A DNA stretch of 44,524 nt, taken from Pseudomonadota bacterium. GTDB lineage: Bacteria; Desulfobacterota; Syntrophobacteria; Syntrophobacterales; Syntrophobacteraceae. Numbering within the stretch: position 1 is the stretch's first letter; each line of letters starts with the position of its first letter. Shown in pieces: positions 8,900 to 17,934 of this stretch. The notes below the pieces were generated by a model. That model did no database searches. It saw nothing but the letters and a program-made list of their open reading frames with translations, and was not told the origin of the DNA. The stretch spans positions 1 through 44,524 of the forward strand of contig JAEZHY010000043.1 in assembly GCA_023416335.1 (NCBI GenBank). Direction: 5' to 3'. The translations under genes and the position numbers were made by a program.

Positions 8900-10279
8900 T
8901 CATCCCCTGCTTATGCTGCTGAAGATTTCGTCCAGTTTTTCTTCAGGCAAAATCCCTTTTTCCAACGCGACTTCGCGGACGGTCCTTCCCGTTTTGAAAG
9001 CCTCTTTGGATATTTCGGACGCCTTGTCATACCCGATAAAAGGTACCAGGTAGGTTGAAAGCGCCAGGCTTTGCTCGATATAGGAACGGCATTTCTCGTG
9101 ATTTGCCGTTATGCCGGCCACGCATTTATCCGTAAAAAGCCGGACAGCCGCTGCGAGCAGTTCGATCGATTCCAGCAGGTTGCGCGCAAGAACCGGAAGC
9201 ATCGTGTTCAGTTCGAAATATCCGCCCTGCCCGCAGAAAGTCACCACGGCATCGTTTCCGATAACCTGGGCGGCCACCTGGATCATCATTTCGGGCATGA
9301 CCGGATTTACCTTGCCGGGCATGATCGAAGATCCCGGCTGGAGCGCAGGGATGGAAATCTCACCCAGTCCGCATCTGGGACCGGAAGCGAGAAGGCGGAT
9401 GTCGTTCGCTATCTTGATCAGGCTCACGGCAAGGGTCTTGAGTTCCCCGCTCGCCTCGACGGCCGAATCCTGCGCGGCCTGGGCTTCGAAGTGATCCAGC
9501 GCCTCGCGGTATTTCCGGCCCGTCTTCTCGGAGAGCAGCACGATTACCCGCTTCGCAAACTCCGGGTGCGTGTTCAGCCCGTTGCCGACGGCTGTACCCC
9601 CGAGGGCGAGTTCCGAGAGCATGTCTGCCGCTCTGCGTATCCTGTCGATCCCCAGCTCAACCTGCCGCGCATATCCTCCGAATTCCTGTCCCAGGCTAAT
9701 CGGAACAGCGTCCTGAAGGTGTGTGCGGCCGATTTTCATCACATCCCGGAACTCATCAGCCTTTTTCCGCAGTTCCCGATGCAGCTTTTCGAGCGCCGGG
9801 ATCAGCTGCTCGTCCATTATCGTGACCGCCGCAACGTGGATAACAGTCGGGATCACGTCATTGCTCGACTGCCCCCGGTTCACGTGGTCGTTCGGGTGGA
9901 CCGGTTGTTTTCCGCCCCTTTTCCCGGTCAGCGTCTCATTAGCCCGGCTCGCGATCACCTCGTTCGCATTCATGTTTGTCGAGGTCCCGGATCCGGTCTG
10001 GAAAATATCGATAACGAAATGCTCGTCGAGCTTGCCTTCGGATACCTCGCGAGCAGCCTCTCGGATAGCGGATGCCATGTCGGGAGGCAGCAGGCCGAGT
10101 TCCGAGTTGACGATCGCGGCAAGCTCCTTTATCAACCCAAGCGCTTGGACAAAGGGCTTCGAAAACGTTCGGCCGCTGACGGGGAAATTTTCGACCGCCC
10201 TCTGCGTTTGCGCTCCGTAATGAGCATTCTCGGGGACCTCGATGGGTCCCAGGGCATCTCTTTCAGTTCGGGTAGCCAT
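8900..10279 (-). CDS. fumC: Fumarate hydratase, class II
   Basis: FumC reversibly hydrates fumarate to L-malate. The 459 residues match the class II length. Signatures in order are QTGSGTSTNMNANEV (94-108), HPNDHVNRGQSSND (128-141), GRTHLQDAVP with His187, and the GSSIMPGKVNP loop (316-326) with catalytic Ser318. The related aspartase has different residues at the substrate site, and the overall pattern favours FumC. ATG 10279 has GGAGGTGAG upstream. It lies 83 bases after the aldehyde dehydrogenase gene and 6 bases before the prenyltransferase gene, so the latter pair is probably translationally coupled. It is cytosolic and, unlike class I fumarase, needs no Fe-S cluster. Confidence 0.95.
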   Translation of the reverse strand: MATRTERDALGPIEVPENAHYGAQTQRAVENFPVSGRTFSKPFVQALGLIKELAAIVNSELGLLPPDMASAIREAAREVSEGKLDEHFVIDIFQTGSGTSTNMNANEVIASRANETLTGKRGGKQPVHPNDHVNRGQSSNDVIPTVIHVAAVTIMDEQLIPALEKLHRELRKKADEFRDVMKIGRTHLQDAVPISLGQEFGGYARQVELGIDRIRRAADMLSELALGGTAVGNGLNTHPEFAKRVIVLLSEKTGRKYREALDHFEAQAAQDSAVEASGELKTLAVSLIKIANDIRLLASGPRCGLGEISIPALQPGSSIMPGKVNPVMPEMMIQVAAQVIGNDAVVTFCGQGGYFELNTMLPVLARNLLESIELLAAAVRLFTDKCVAGITANHEKCRSYIEQSLALSTYLVPFIGYDKASEISKEAFKTGRTVREVALEKGILPEEKLDEIFSSISRG

Positions 10280-10362
10280 GATTCGAGCTCACCTCCATCA
10301 CGCCCTTTGGGCAGGGCCGAGGTTTTCCCCGGATTGAAAACTTGAGATGCAAAAATCACAAG

Positions 10363-11748
10363 CTATCGGACCGGCCGGGGATTTACCGGCCCTATAATTA
10401 CGGTTTTGACGTTTACGAATTCCTTCAGTCCGTACCGGGAAAGCTCTCTGCCGAATCCCGACTTCTTTATCCCCCCAAAGGGAAGCCGCGGATCGGACTT
10501 GGTTATTCCATTTATCGCGACGAAGCCGGCCTGAATCTCTTTCGCCAGCCGCTGCCCCCTTTCGATGTCCCTGGTCCAGATCGCTCCGCCGAGTCCGAGT
10601 TCCGTATCGTTGGCAATCCGGATCATCTCCTCCTCGCTCCGGGCGGTCATGACGGGAATCATGGGGCCGAAAACTTCCTCTCTCACAACGAGCATATCCG
10701 GAGTGACGTCAGTGAGCAGTACCGGCCGAAAAAAAGCCCCTTTTTCGGGAGGCTTGGGACCGTAGTGAACCTTTGCACCCTTTTTCTTCGCGTCTTCGAG
10801 CTGCGCTCCGAGTCCTTTGAGGAATTCTTCTCTGGCCACCGGGCCCATATCGGTGTTTTCATCCATCGGATCGCCGATCTTGAGAGCGTTCAGGGCATCG
10901 AGGTATTTCCTTACGAACTCGTCGGCAACGGGCTCCATTACGATTGCGCGTTTGGCCGCGATGCAGCTCTGGCCGGCATTTACCGTTCGGGAATTGACGG
11001 CGGTCTTGACCGCCTTGTCCAGATCCGCATCCTCGAAGACCAGGAAAGGATCGGACCCGCCCAGTTCGAGCACGAGCTTCTTGATCTGCTTGCCCGCCAG
11101 GGTGCCTATCCGGGACCCTGCCGCGACACTGCCCGTCAGCGAAATACCGTCGATCCGGTTGCCTTCGATCAGCCGTTCCGCCATATCCGGGCCGATAAGA
11201 AGCGTCTGGAATGCGTTTTCCGGAAAGCCCGCTTCCCGGAAGACCGACTCCAGTTCGACTGCAGTGATGGGAACATTGGAAGCGTGCTTGAGCAGGCAGA
11301 CGTTTCCCGCGATAAGCGTGGGCACCGCCCAGCGGATCACCTGCCAGAAGGGAAAATTCCAGGGCATAACTCCTAAAATTACGCCCAGGGGTTCAAAGGT
11401 CACATAGCTTTGCGCCGCGGATGACTCAATCAGTTCATCCTGAAGGAATTTTTCCGAGTTCTCGAAATAGTAGTCGCAGGCAAAAACGCACTTGTCCATT
11501 TCTGCCATTGCCTGCTTGACGGGTTTCCCCATCTCGATGGTGATTATTTCGGCATATTTTCTCTTCCTCTCCTGGAGAATATCCGCCAGTCTTGCGACCG
11601 GCTTGAGTCTCTCGGAAACGGACAATTTTCTCCAGCTTGCGAATGCTTCTTTCCCTCTGATGACAGCTTCTTCACAGGCTTCATAAGAAGAAGAATCGAA
11701 TTCTCTCGTGACTTCCCCGCTATAAGGGTTAATGGATCTTAATTTCAT
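10363..11748 (-). CDS. NAD(P)-dependent succinate-semialdehyde-type dehydrogenase
   Basis: This 461-residue aldehyde dehydrogenase has the full active site: Asn131 in MPWNFPFW, Lys154 in LLKHASN, general base Glu228 in LELGGSDPF, and nucleophile Cys262 in NAGQSCIAA. The PWNFPFWQ and KHASN segments resemble the short succinate-semialdehyde dehydrogenases (YneI/Sad, GabD). It would oxidise an aldehyde, most likely succinic semialdehyde to succinate. Its place directly between sdhB and fumC fits succinate entering the cluster by this route. ATG 11748 has GGAGGGAG upstream. The cofactor (NAD or NADP) and substrate are inferred from family resemblance only. Confidence 0.85.
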   Translation of the reverse strand: MKLRSINPYSGEVTREFDSSSYEACEEAVIRGKEAFASWRKLSVSERLKPVARLADILQERKRKYAEIITIEMGKPVKQAMAEMDKCVFACDYYFENSEKFLQDELIESSAAQSYVTFEPLGVILGVMPWNFPFWQVIRWAVPTLIAGNVCLLKHASNVPITAVELESVFREAGFPENAFQTLLIGPDMAERLIEGNRIDGISLTGSVAAGSRIGTLAGKQIKKLVLELGGSDPFLVFEDADLDKAVKTAVNSRTVNAGQSCIAAKRAIVMEPVADEFVRKYLDALNALKIGDPMDENTDMGPVAREEFLKGLGAQLEDAKKKGAKVHYGPKPPEKGAFFRPVLLTDVTPDMLVVREEVFGPMIPVMTARSEEEMIRIANDTELGLGGAIWTRDIERGQRLAKEIQAGFVAINGITKSDPRLPFGGIKKSGFGRELSRYGLKEFVNVKTVIIGPVNPRPVR

Positions 11749-11831
11749 ACACTCCCTCCGAAACAGAATGAAAACGAAACAGAAGCCCGGAGGAGAGATT
11801 TACAGGAAAAACACGTCTATCCGCAATAAAC

Positions 11832-12548
11832 TTATTCACCGTTTTCCGGTAATTGCTTCTTAATTTCCCTTTTCATAAAGTTGATGGATTTAGTAACCGG
11901 AATTTCCTTCGGGCATACGCGCGTACACTCGAAGGCATTCACGCACGGCCAGACGCTGTTTGGTTCGTTCAGCTTCTGAAGCCTGCTGATAAACTCGCCG
12001 TCCCGGGAGTCATAGAGGAACCTGTAGGCCCAAACCAGGGCGGCAGGTCCCACATAGTCCGGATTTTCCTTCATGACCGGACAGGCGGCGGTGCAGCAGG
12101 CGCACAGGATACACCGGATCACGTCCTCCTGTTTTTTATGATTTTCCGGACTCTGCAGAAATTCCTTTTCGGGAGGTTCTTCGGCAGGGATCAGGTACGG
12201 CCGCATGGAATCCACTCTTGCCAGGAAATCGTCCATATCCACGATCAGGTCCTTGCGAACCTCGAAAAACGGCAAAGGCTCCAGCGTGATCTGTTCGGAG
12301 CCCGAATAATCCCGAACCAGTTTCTGACATGCGAGGGCGCAGACGCCGTTTATTCGCATGCCGTCGGACCCGCAGATGCCGTGAGCGCAGGACATGCGAT
12401 AGCCGAGGGTCCCGTCCTGTTCCCATTTTATTCTGTTCAGGCAGTCGAGAATCCGTTCCTCGGGCCTTGCCGCAACGGTATAGGATTTGTAATAGGGTTC
12501 CTTATCGACCTCGGGATCGAACCGAAAGATTTTGAATTTCACTTCCAT
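11832..12548 (-). CDS. sdhB: Succinate dehydrogenase/fumarate reductase iron-sulfur subunit
   Basis: From ATG 12548 the product has 238 residues. The N-terminal ferredoxin domain has Cys54, Cys59, Asp62 and Cys74 (SCAHGICGSD ... ALAC); Asp in the third position is as in E. coli SdhB, whereas fumarate reductases usually have Cys. The C-terminal domain carries Cys146/149/152/156 and Cys202/208/212 for the 4Fe-4S and 3Fe-4S clusters. It passes electrons from SdhA to the quinone site of a membrane anchor, which is not encoded here. The start at 12548, one base after the sdhA stop, is chosen over a TTG at 12575 that would overlap sdhA. It is coupled to sdhA. Confidence 0.95.
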   Translation of the reverse strand: MEVKFKIFRFDPEVDKEPYYKSYTVAARPEERILDCLNRIKWEQDGTLGYRMSCAHGICGSDGMRINGVCALACQKLVRDYSGSEQITLEPLPFFEVRKDLIVDMDDFLARVDSMRPYLIPAEEPPEKEFLQSPENHKKQEDVIRCILCACCTAACPVMKENPDYVGPAALVWAYRFLYDSRDGEFISRLQKLNEPNSVWPCVNAFECTRVCPKEIPVTKSINFMKREIKKQLPENGE

Positions 12549-12549
12549 A

Positions 12550-14271
12550 TCAATATGCCCTCGGCTTGGGTTCAAAACGGGTGATCACAACCGGCTTGTA
12601 GGTAATCGAAATGCCGGAATCGGTTTTCTGCGCCAATGTGTGCTTCAGCCATTGCTCGTCGGTTCTTTCGGGATAATCCACCCGTGAGTGTGCGCCGCGG
12701 CTCTCGGTTCTGGCCAAAGCTCCCGCCACTATCGCCTCGGCTAGCGGAAGCATATGCAGCAGTTCGATCGCATCCATCAGGTCGGTGTTGTATCGTTTCC
12801 CCTTGTTGTCTATCGTGATGTTGCGGGCCCTTTCCTCGAGTGCCCTGATGCCTTCCAGTGCCTGTCTGAGCCCTGCTTCGACGCGGAATACGCCGCAGTC
12901 CGTCATCATCAATTCCTGGAGCGTCTGCCTTATGTGCACCGCCCTTTCGCCGGTCTTATTTGCCTTGATGCGGGCAATTTTTTCCAGCGTTTCTCCTTCG
13001 GGGTTCGCAGGTGGTTCCATCCAGGAGAGTGTCTTCAATTCTTCCAGGATGTGCCGGCCGGCCCTCCTTCCGAAGACAACCAGGTCGAGCAGCGAGTTGC
13101 AGCCGAGCCGATTGGCCCCATGGAGTGAAATACACGAGCATTCCCCGGCGGCATACAGTCCGGGCATGGGATTGTCGGCAACATCCACCGCCTGGCCGTC
13201 CACGTTCACGGCAATCCCGCCCATCATGTAATGGCAGGTGGGAGCCACCGGAATCATCTGTTTGGCCGGATCGAGACCAAGGTAGATGCGGACGAACGAT
13301 GAAATGTCGGAAAGTCTTTCCGCCAGTTTCTTCTCGCCGAGATGTGTCAGGTCGAGATGAACGTAATCCTCGCCGTTAATTCCCCGCCCTTCCCGGATTT
13401 CCGTGTAGATTGCACGGGAAACCATATCTCTGGGAGCAAGGTCCTTGATGGTCGGCGCATATCTTTCCATGAACCTTTCGCCGGTGCTGTTGCGGAGCAC
13501 GCCGCCCTCTCCGCGGGCTGCTTCGCTTATGAGGACTCCCAGTCCCCATATGCCCGTCGGATGGAACTGGACGAATTCCATGTCTTCCAACGGCAGTCCC
13601 GCCTTGAAAGTGAGATACAATCCGTCGCCGGTGTTGGCGTGGGCGTTCGAAGTCACCTTGAACAGCTTGCCGTAGCCGCCCGTTGCTATGAGGACCACCC
13701 TGCTGTGAAAGAAATGGACTTCTCCGGTTGCCAGTTCGTAAGCTACAAGTCCTGCAACCCGGCCTTCATGGATAATCAGGTCCATAACGCTGAATTCGGG
13801 GTATATCTTTATTCCCTTCTTCACGGCCTCGAAGTATAGGGTGTCCATTATAACGCGTCCGGAACGGTCGGCCGCGTAACAGGCTCGTTTAACGGGAGCT
13901 TTCCCGAAATCCCGGGTATGACCGCCGAAACAGCGTTGCGCAATCTTGCCCTCCCCGGTTCGGTTGAAGGGCACTCCCATGTGCTCCAGTTCATAGACAG
14001 CACGGATTGCATCCTTGGCCAGAATCTCGGCCACGTTCTGGTCCGTCAGGTAGTCTCCCCCTTTGACGGTGTCGTACATATGCCATTCCCAGGAGTCGGG
14101 TTCCTCGTTTCCGAGCGCAGCGGCTATCCCTCCCTGTGCGGCGCCTGAGTGAGATCGAGTGGGATATACTTTGCTGAACAGGGCGACGTCGGCCTCTCCG
14201 GCCACCTCCGTCGCCGCTCTCAGACCGGCCAGTCCGGCACCGACAATCAACACGTCGTGCTTGAATACCAT
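12550..14271 (-). CDS. sdhA: Succinate dehydrogenase/fumarate reductase flavoprotein subunit
   Basis: The 573-residue flavoprotein oxidises succinate to fumarate, or runs in reverse, at a covalently bound FAD. It shows the Rossmann motif [10 protein letters not shown] (11-20), His41 in HSGAAQGG for the covalent flavin bond, FVQFHPTG in the capping region, the ARGEGG segment and a C-terminal FAD-contact region [15 protein letters not shown] 14271 is preceded by AGGAGACCTCCC. The order A then B with no C or D subunit gene on either side is notable: upstream is citrate synthase and downstream of sdhB is the aldehyde dehydrogenase. Sequence alone does not decide between succinate oxidation and fumarate reduction. 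Confidence 0.95.
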   Translation of the reverse strand: MVFKHDVLIVGAGLAGLRAATEVAGEADVALFSKVYPTRSHSGAAQGGIAAALGNEEPDSWEWHMYDTVKGGDYLTDQNVAEILAKDAIRAVYELEHMGVPFNRTGEGKIAQRCFGGHTRDFGKAPVKRACYAADRSGRVIMDTLYFEAVKKGIKIYPEFSVMDLIIHEGRVAGLVAYELATGEVHFFHSRVVLIATGGYGKLFKVTSNAHANTGDGLYLTFKAGLPLEDMEFVQFHPTGIWGLGVLISEAARGEGGVLRNSTGERFMERYAPTIKDLAPRDMVSRAIYTEIREGRGINGEDYVHLDLTHLGEKKLAERLSDISSFVRIYLGLDPAKQMIPVAPTCHYMMGGIAVNVDGQAVDVADNPMPGLYAAGECSCISLHGANRLGCNSLLDLVVFGRRAGRHILEELKTLSWMEPPANPEGETLEKIARIKANKTGERAVHIRQTLQELMMTDCGVFRVEAGLRQALEGIRALEERARNITIDNKGKRYNTDLMDAIELLHMLPLAEAIVAGALARTESRGAHSRVDYPERTDEQWLKHTLAQKTDSGISITYKPVVITRFEPKPRAY

Positions 14272-14314
14272 GGGAGGTCTCCTAAGGCAGGATTTCCTGC
14301 GGGTAAAATTCGGA

Positions 14315-14358
14315 GCGGGAACCTTTCACCGACTCTGCCGATGGTGAAAAATTCCCGC
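14315..14358 (-). promoter_or_regulatory. Hairpin between gltA and sdhA
   Basis: Two 7-bp helices, GCGGGAA/TTCCCGC and TTTCACC/GGTGAAA, stack across a 2x2 internal loop with a 12-base loop on top. It sits 24 bases past the gltA stop and 43 bases before sdhA. No clean T-tract follows on the minus strand. It could partly terminate transcription, protect the gltA 3' end or mark a processing site that sets different sdhAB and gltA levels. Confidence 0.6.
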
Positions 14359-14382
14359 CGGGTAAGCCGGGAGAAGAATGCG

Positions 14383-15579
14383 CTACCCTCTCTGCTCCAG
14401 GGGCTCGTAACTACATCCGATCACGCCGCAGTAATGGCCGACATATTCGGCTTCCGGCCGGTACAGAGCGGGCTTTTCCTGCGCCTCTGCGAACTTTTCC
14501 TCGATAACGTGCGCAGCCCATCCCGCCACTCTGGATATGGCAAAGATGGGGGTCATGATATCGATGGGTATTCCCATCATCGCATATACCGAGCCGCTGT
14601 AAAAATCGACATTGGTTCTGATATTGGACTTGCCGCGGCCTGCGAATTCCCTGTGCCCCACTTCCTCGATTCGGGTAAGGTACTCGTACCAGTCCTGATG
14701 GCCGGTCTTTTTGGCGAGGCGCTCCGACATCTCCTTGAGGATCTTGGCGCGGGGATCCACCGTCTTGTAAACGGCATGTCCCATGCCCATAATCTTCTCG
14801 CCCCTCTCGATCCTGCCGATCACCCAGTTATCGACGTCATCCCTTGTCTTCAGTTCGGACACAACCTGGAGCAGCATTTTCATTACGCGCTCGTTGGCTC
14901 CGCCGTGAAGACTGCCGGAAAGAGCGCCCACTCCGGCAGTGACGCCGGCATACATATGCGCCTTGGTGGAAACCACCTCGCGGCATGCGAACGTAGATGC
15001 GTTGAACGTGTGATCGCCGTGCAGGATGAGGCATATATCGAGATCATGCGCAATTTCCCGGTCCGGTTTCTTCCCCGTCAACTGCCACAGGAAATTCGCC
15101 GCATGGGATAGACCGTTGTCCGGCGGGAGCGGCTTTTCGCCGTTCCTGATCCGGTTCCAGGCGGCAACCACTGCCGGAACTCTCGCTATCAACCGAATCG
15201 CTTTCCTGACGTTTGCATCCCTGGATTCCTCGTTCAACTCCGGATCCGCAACTCCCAGCATGGGCACGCAGGCCTGGAGGACGTCCATGGGATCGGCGTG
15301 GCGGGGAAACCTCTCCAGACTCTGAAGGACAAACTCCGGAATATCCCGCGACTGGATCACCTGCCTTTCGAAACGCTCCAGTTCGCTTTCGCTGGGCAGG
15401 TGTCCGTTCAACAGCAGGAAAGCGGTCTCCATGAATGTGGACCGCTCCGCAAGCTCTTCGATTCTGTAGCCGCGATAAATCAGGATTCCGTTTTCTCCGT
15501 CGATGTAACTGACTTTCGTATCCGCAACCGTGACGCCCCTAAGGCCGATATTCTTCACGCGAACCGTTTCTTTTGCCAT
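14383..15579 (-). CDS. gltA: Citrate synthase (Si-type)
   Basis: Condenses oxaloacetate with acetyl-CoA to give citrate. From ATG 15579 it has 398 residues, a usual length for the bacterial and archaeal short form. Catalytic residues are visible: His225 in GSLHGGANE, His268 in GMGHAVY and Asp325 in NVDFYSG, with HGDHTFNAS (187-194) before them. The start at 15579 is chosen because GGGAGGT lies eight bases upstream; an ATG seven codons earlier would place this ribosome binding site inside the gene. 2-Methylcitrate synthase is close in sequence and cannot be excluded, but the neighbours (aconitase, Sdh, FumC) support citrate synthase. It lies 47 bases after the aconitase gene. Confidence 0.92.
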   Translation of the reverse strand: MAKETVRVKNIGLRGVTVADTKVSYIDGENGILIYRGYRIEELAERSTFMETAFLLLNGHLPSESELERFERQVIQSRDIPEFVLQSLERFPRHADPMDVLQACVPMLGVADPELNEESRDANVRKAIRLIARVPAVVAAWNRIRNGEKPLPPDNGLSHAANFLWQLTGKKPDREIAHDLDICLILHGDHTFNASTFACREVVSTKAHMYAGVTAGVGALSGSLHGGANERVMKMLLQVVSELKTRDDVDNWVIGRIERGEKIMGMGHAVYKTVDPRAKILKEMSERLAKKTGHQDWYEYLTRIEEVGHREFAGRGKSNIRTNVDFYSGSVYAMMGIPIDIMTPIFAISRVAGWAAHVIEEKFAEAQEKPALYRPEAEYVGHYCGVIGCSYEPLEQRG

Positions 15580-15626
15580 TTTGCTTACCTCCCGCGCCAT
15601 CTATGTAGGGCGACTACCGGAACGGC

Positions 15627-17561
15627 TCAAGCCGATCCCGATTTCACCAGGTTCAATGCTCCGCCCACCAGCAACTGGCGCCTCATCCTTTCTGAAACAT
15701 TCAACAGGGCCGTTATCGTCCGGCCGTCTATCTCCACAGGTATCTCGACATCGCCGTTTCCGAGATGCCGGCGGACGTCTTTGTAGATTACTTTCGCCCC
15801 GGGCTGGATCGTGCCGTAATCTTCGGGGTTCTTGAACACGAGCGGAAGGATGCCGTAGTTGCAGAGATTGGCCATATGGATCCTGGCGAAACTCTTTGCC
15901 AAAACAGCGCGAACTCCCAGGTGCCGGGGAGCGAGGGCCGCATGTTCCCGGCTCGAACCCTGGCCGTAGTTCTCTCCCCCAATCACCGTAACCGATCCCT
16001 TTTCCTTGCATTTCCGGTGGAACTCCGTGTCGATAATGGAAAACACGAACTCGCTGATTGCGGGAATATTGGACCTCAGGGGCAGGACCTTGCTGCCGGC
16101 GGGCATGATCGTATCTGTTGAGATGTTGTCGCCGACCACGAGCACGACCTCCGTTGCAAGCGACTCAGGCAGGGCTTCGAAGGAAGGCAGCGGAGCGATA
16201 TTGGGGCCGCGGACGACAACGGTCTTCCGCAATTCGACGCTTGGCCGGATGATGGAAACATCATCGACGAGGTACTCCAGCGGATCTTCGATCCTGGGGT
16301 ATTTCATTTCTTTGCCGAGGTCTCGCGGATCGGTGATCACACCTTTCAGAGCGGCAGCGGCAACGGTTTCGGGCGAGCAGAGGTAGACCTGATCGTCTTT
16401 CGTCCCGGACCGGCCGGGGAAATTCCTGGGCATGGTCCGGAGGCTGACCTGTCCCGTTCCGGGGGCCTGTCCCATTCCGATGCAGCCAAGGCATCCCGGT
16501 TCGTGAATTCGAGCGCCCGCCCGCAATAGGGGGACGACGCCGCCCGATGCCGCGATGTTCTCGATAACCTGCCTGCTTCCGGGGTTGACATGCAGGGATG
16601 TCCAGGGCGCGGTATGCCTGTTTTCGATTATCCGGGCAACGACCATGAGGTCCCTGAACGATGAATTTACGCTGCTGCCCACAATAACCTGGTCGACTTT
16701 CATACCGGAGATTTCGCGCACCGGCACCACATTGCCGGGAGAAGAAGGTTTCGCGATGAGAGGTTCCACCTTCGTAAGGTCTATTTCATCATGCTCATCG
16801 TACCCGGCACCTTCGTCGGCATGCATTTCTTTCCATACGTCCCCCCTGCCCTGTGCCTTGAGATAAGCAAGCGTATTTTCATCCGAGGGGAAGATCGACG
16901 TCGTGGCGCCAAGTTCCGTTCCCATGTTGCAGATCGTTTCCCGGTCCGTTGCGGAGAGGCTCCTGACGCCCGGTCCGTAATATTCGACTATTTTGCCGAT
17001 GCAGCCTTTGACTCCATATCGCTTCAACATCTCGAGGATGACGTCTTTGGCGCTCACCCAATCCGGCAGGGCTCCCGTCAGTTTGACTCCCAGCACCGCC
17101 GGGCATGGCAGATGATAGGGGTGACCGGCCATTGCGAGGGCCACGTCGAGCCCGCCCGCCCCGATACCCAGTACGGACACTCCGCCCGCGCCGGGCGTAT
17201 GGCTGTCGGAACCGACAAGCGTTTTCCCGGGAATCCCGAACCGTTCCATATGGACCTGGTGGGACACTCCGTTGCCGGCCGGACTATAATGCAACCCATA
17301 TCGGGCTGAAGCCGTCTGCAGATATATATGGTCGTCGGCGTTCTTGCTGTCCGTCTGCAGGATATTGTGATCGACGTATTGAACCGCCAGCTCTGCGCGT
17401 ATCGCGTCGATTCCCATCGCCTCGAACTCCAGCATCGCAACCGTCCCCGTCGCGTCCTGGAGAAGGATCTGGTCGATTTTGATGCCGATTTCCCTGCCGG
17501 GAATCAGTTCTCCTTCAACCAGATGTCCTTCCAGTATCTTCTGCGTCAAATTTTTCGGCAC
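15627..17561 (-). CDS. Aconitate hydratase, short (about 650-residue) form
   Basis: Isomerises citrate and isocitrate through aconitate at a 4Fe-4S cluster. Starting at GTG 17561 (AGGAG eight bases upstream) it has 644 residues and resembles the short 'Aquifex-type' aconitases rather than the 890-residue AcnA. Visible elements are LVGSDSHTPGAGG, the cysteine pair GCLGCIGMG (Cys357, Cys360) and the C-terminal swivel domain with GGENYGQGSSREHAAL. The position that normally holds the first cluster cysteine (GSCTNS in relatives) reads GSSVNS, with Ser297 (codon 16671-16673); see findings. First gene of the TCA cluster, about 160 bases behind a clear promoter. 3-Isopropylmalate dehydratase is less likely given the length and neighbours. 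Confidence 0.88.
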   Translation of the reverse strand: MPKNLTQKILEGHLVEGELIPGREIGIKIDQILLQDATGTVAMLEFEAMGIDAIRAELAVQYVDHNILQTDSKNADDHIYLQTASARYGLHYSPAGNGVSHQVHMERFGIPGKTLVGSDSHTPGAGGVSVLGIGAGGLDVALAMAGHPYHLPCPAVLGVKLTGALPDWVSAKDVILEMLKRYGVKGCIGKIVEYYGPGVRSLSATDRETICNMGTELGATTSIFPSDENTLAYLKAQGRGDVWKEMHADEGAGYDEHDEIDLTKVEPLIAKPSSPGNVVPVREISGMKVDQVIVGSSVNSSFRDLMVVARIIENRHTAPWTSLHVNPGSRQVIENIAASGGVVPLLRAGARIHEPGCLGCIGMGQAPGTGQVSLRTMPRNFPGRSGTKDDQVYLCSPETVAAAALKGVITDPRDLGKEMKYPRIEDPLEYLVDDVSIIRPSVELRKTVVVRGPNIAPLPSFEALPESLATEVVLVVGDNISTDTIMPAGSKVLPLRSNIPAISEFVFSIIDTEFHRKCKEKGSVTVIGGENYGQGSSREHAALAPRHLGVRAVLAKSFARIHMANLCNYGILPLVFKNPEDYGTIQPGAKVIYKDVRRHLGNGDVEIPVEIDGRTITALLNVSERMRRQLLVGGALNLVKSGSA

Positions 17562-17729
17562 TTGTCTTTCTCCTGTTTGCAATTTTCACCCCGCGCCATT
17601 ACCGTTCGCACACATTTAGCTCTGGAATAACAATTATCGAAAAAGGGTGCTTTTCGCCCTTCGACCGGCATGAAAAAATCTGATAATCCGGGCCGGAGCA
17701 GTTTACTGCAATACTGTTTAAGCACTTAG

Positions 17730-17758
17730 AACCTAAGATTATGGCCATGTATTGTCAA
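17730..17758 (-). promoter_or_regulatory. Sigma70-like promoter of the TCA cluster
   Basis: On the minus strand TTGACA (17753-17758) is followed by a 17-base spacer and TAGGTT (17730-17735). The minus-35 box is consensus; the minus-10 box matches at the key positions. The predicted leader is about 160 bases. No strong leader structure was identified. Confidence 0.55.
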
Positions 17759-17934
17759 TTATGAGGCGGGGACTGGGGAACGGAGGACTGAAAAGACAAA
17801 CGATTGTGCCAATAACCGACGGCTCGGGGAGAAACCTTTACAATTGGTGGGATGGATTTCTCGATGAGTAGATCAGGCACTCATCCATCTCACCCGAAAC
17901 TTTTGAAAGAAGGAGTTATTTCAATGCGATGGCG

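Noticed and set aside
9071..10345. 424-codon open frame on the plus strand
   Set aside because: Antisense to fumC, no ribosome binding site, composition not protein-like.
10342..11376. 344-codon open frame on the plus strand
   Set aside because: Antisense to the aldehyde dehydrogenase gene.
14272..14382. Possible small sdhC gene between gltA and sdhA
   Set aside because: Only 111 bases, no open frame with hydrophobic helices, and the space is filled by a hairpin.
14149..15111. 320-codon open frame on the plus strand
   Set aside because: Antisense to sdhA and gltA, spanning the intercistronic hairpin.
17590..17700. Possible attenuator in the aconitase leader
   Set aside because: GGGCG/CACCC before a TTTTT run gives only a short, mismatched stem; too weak to report.
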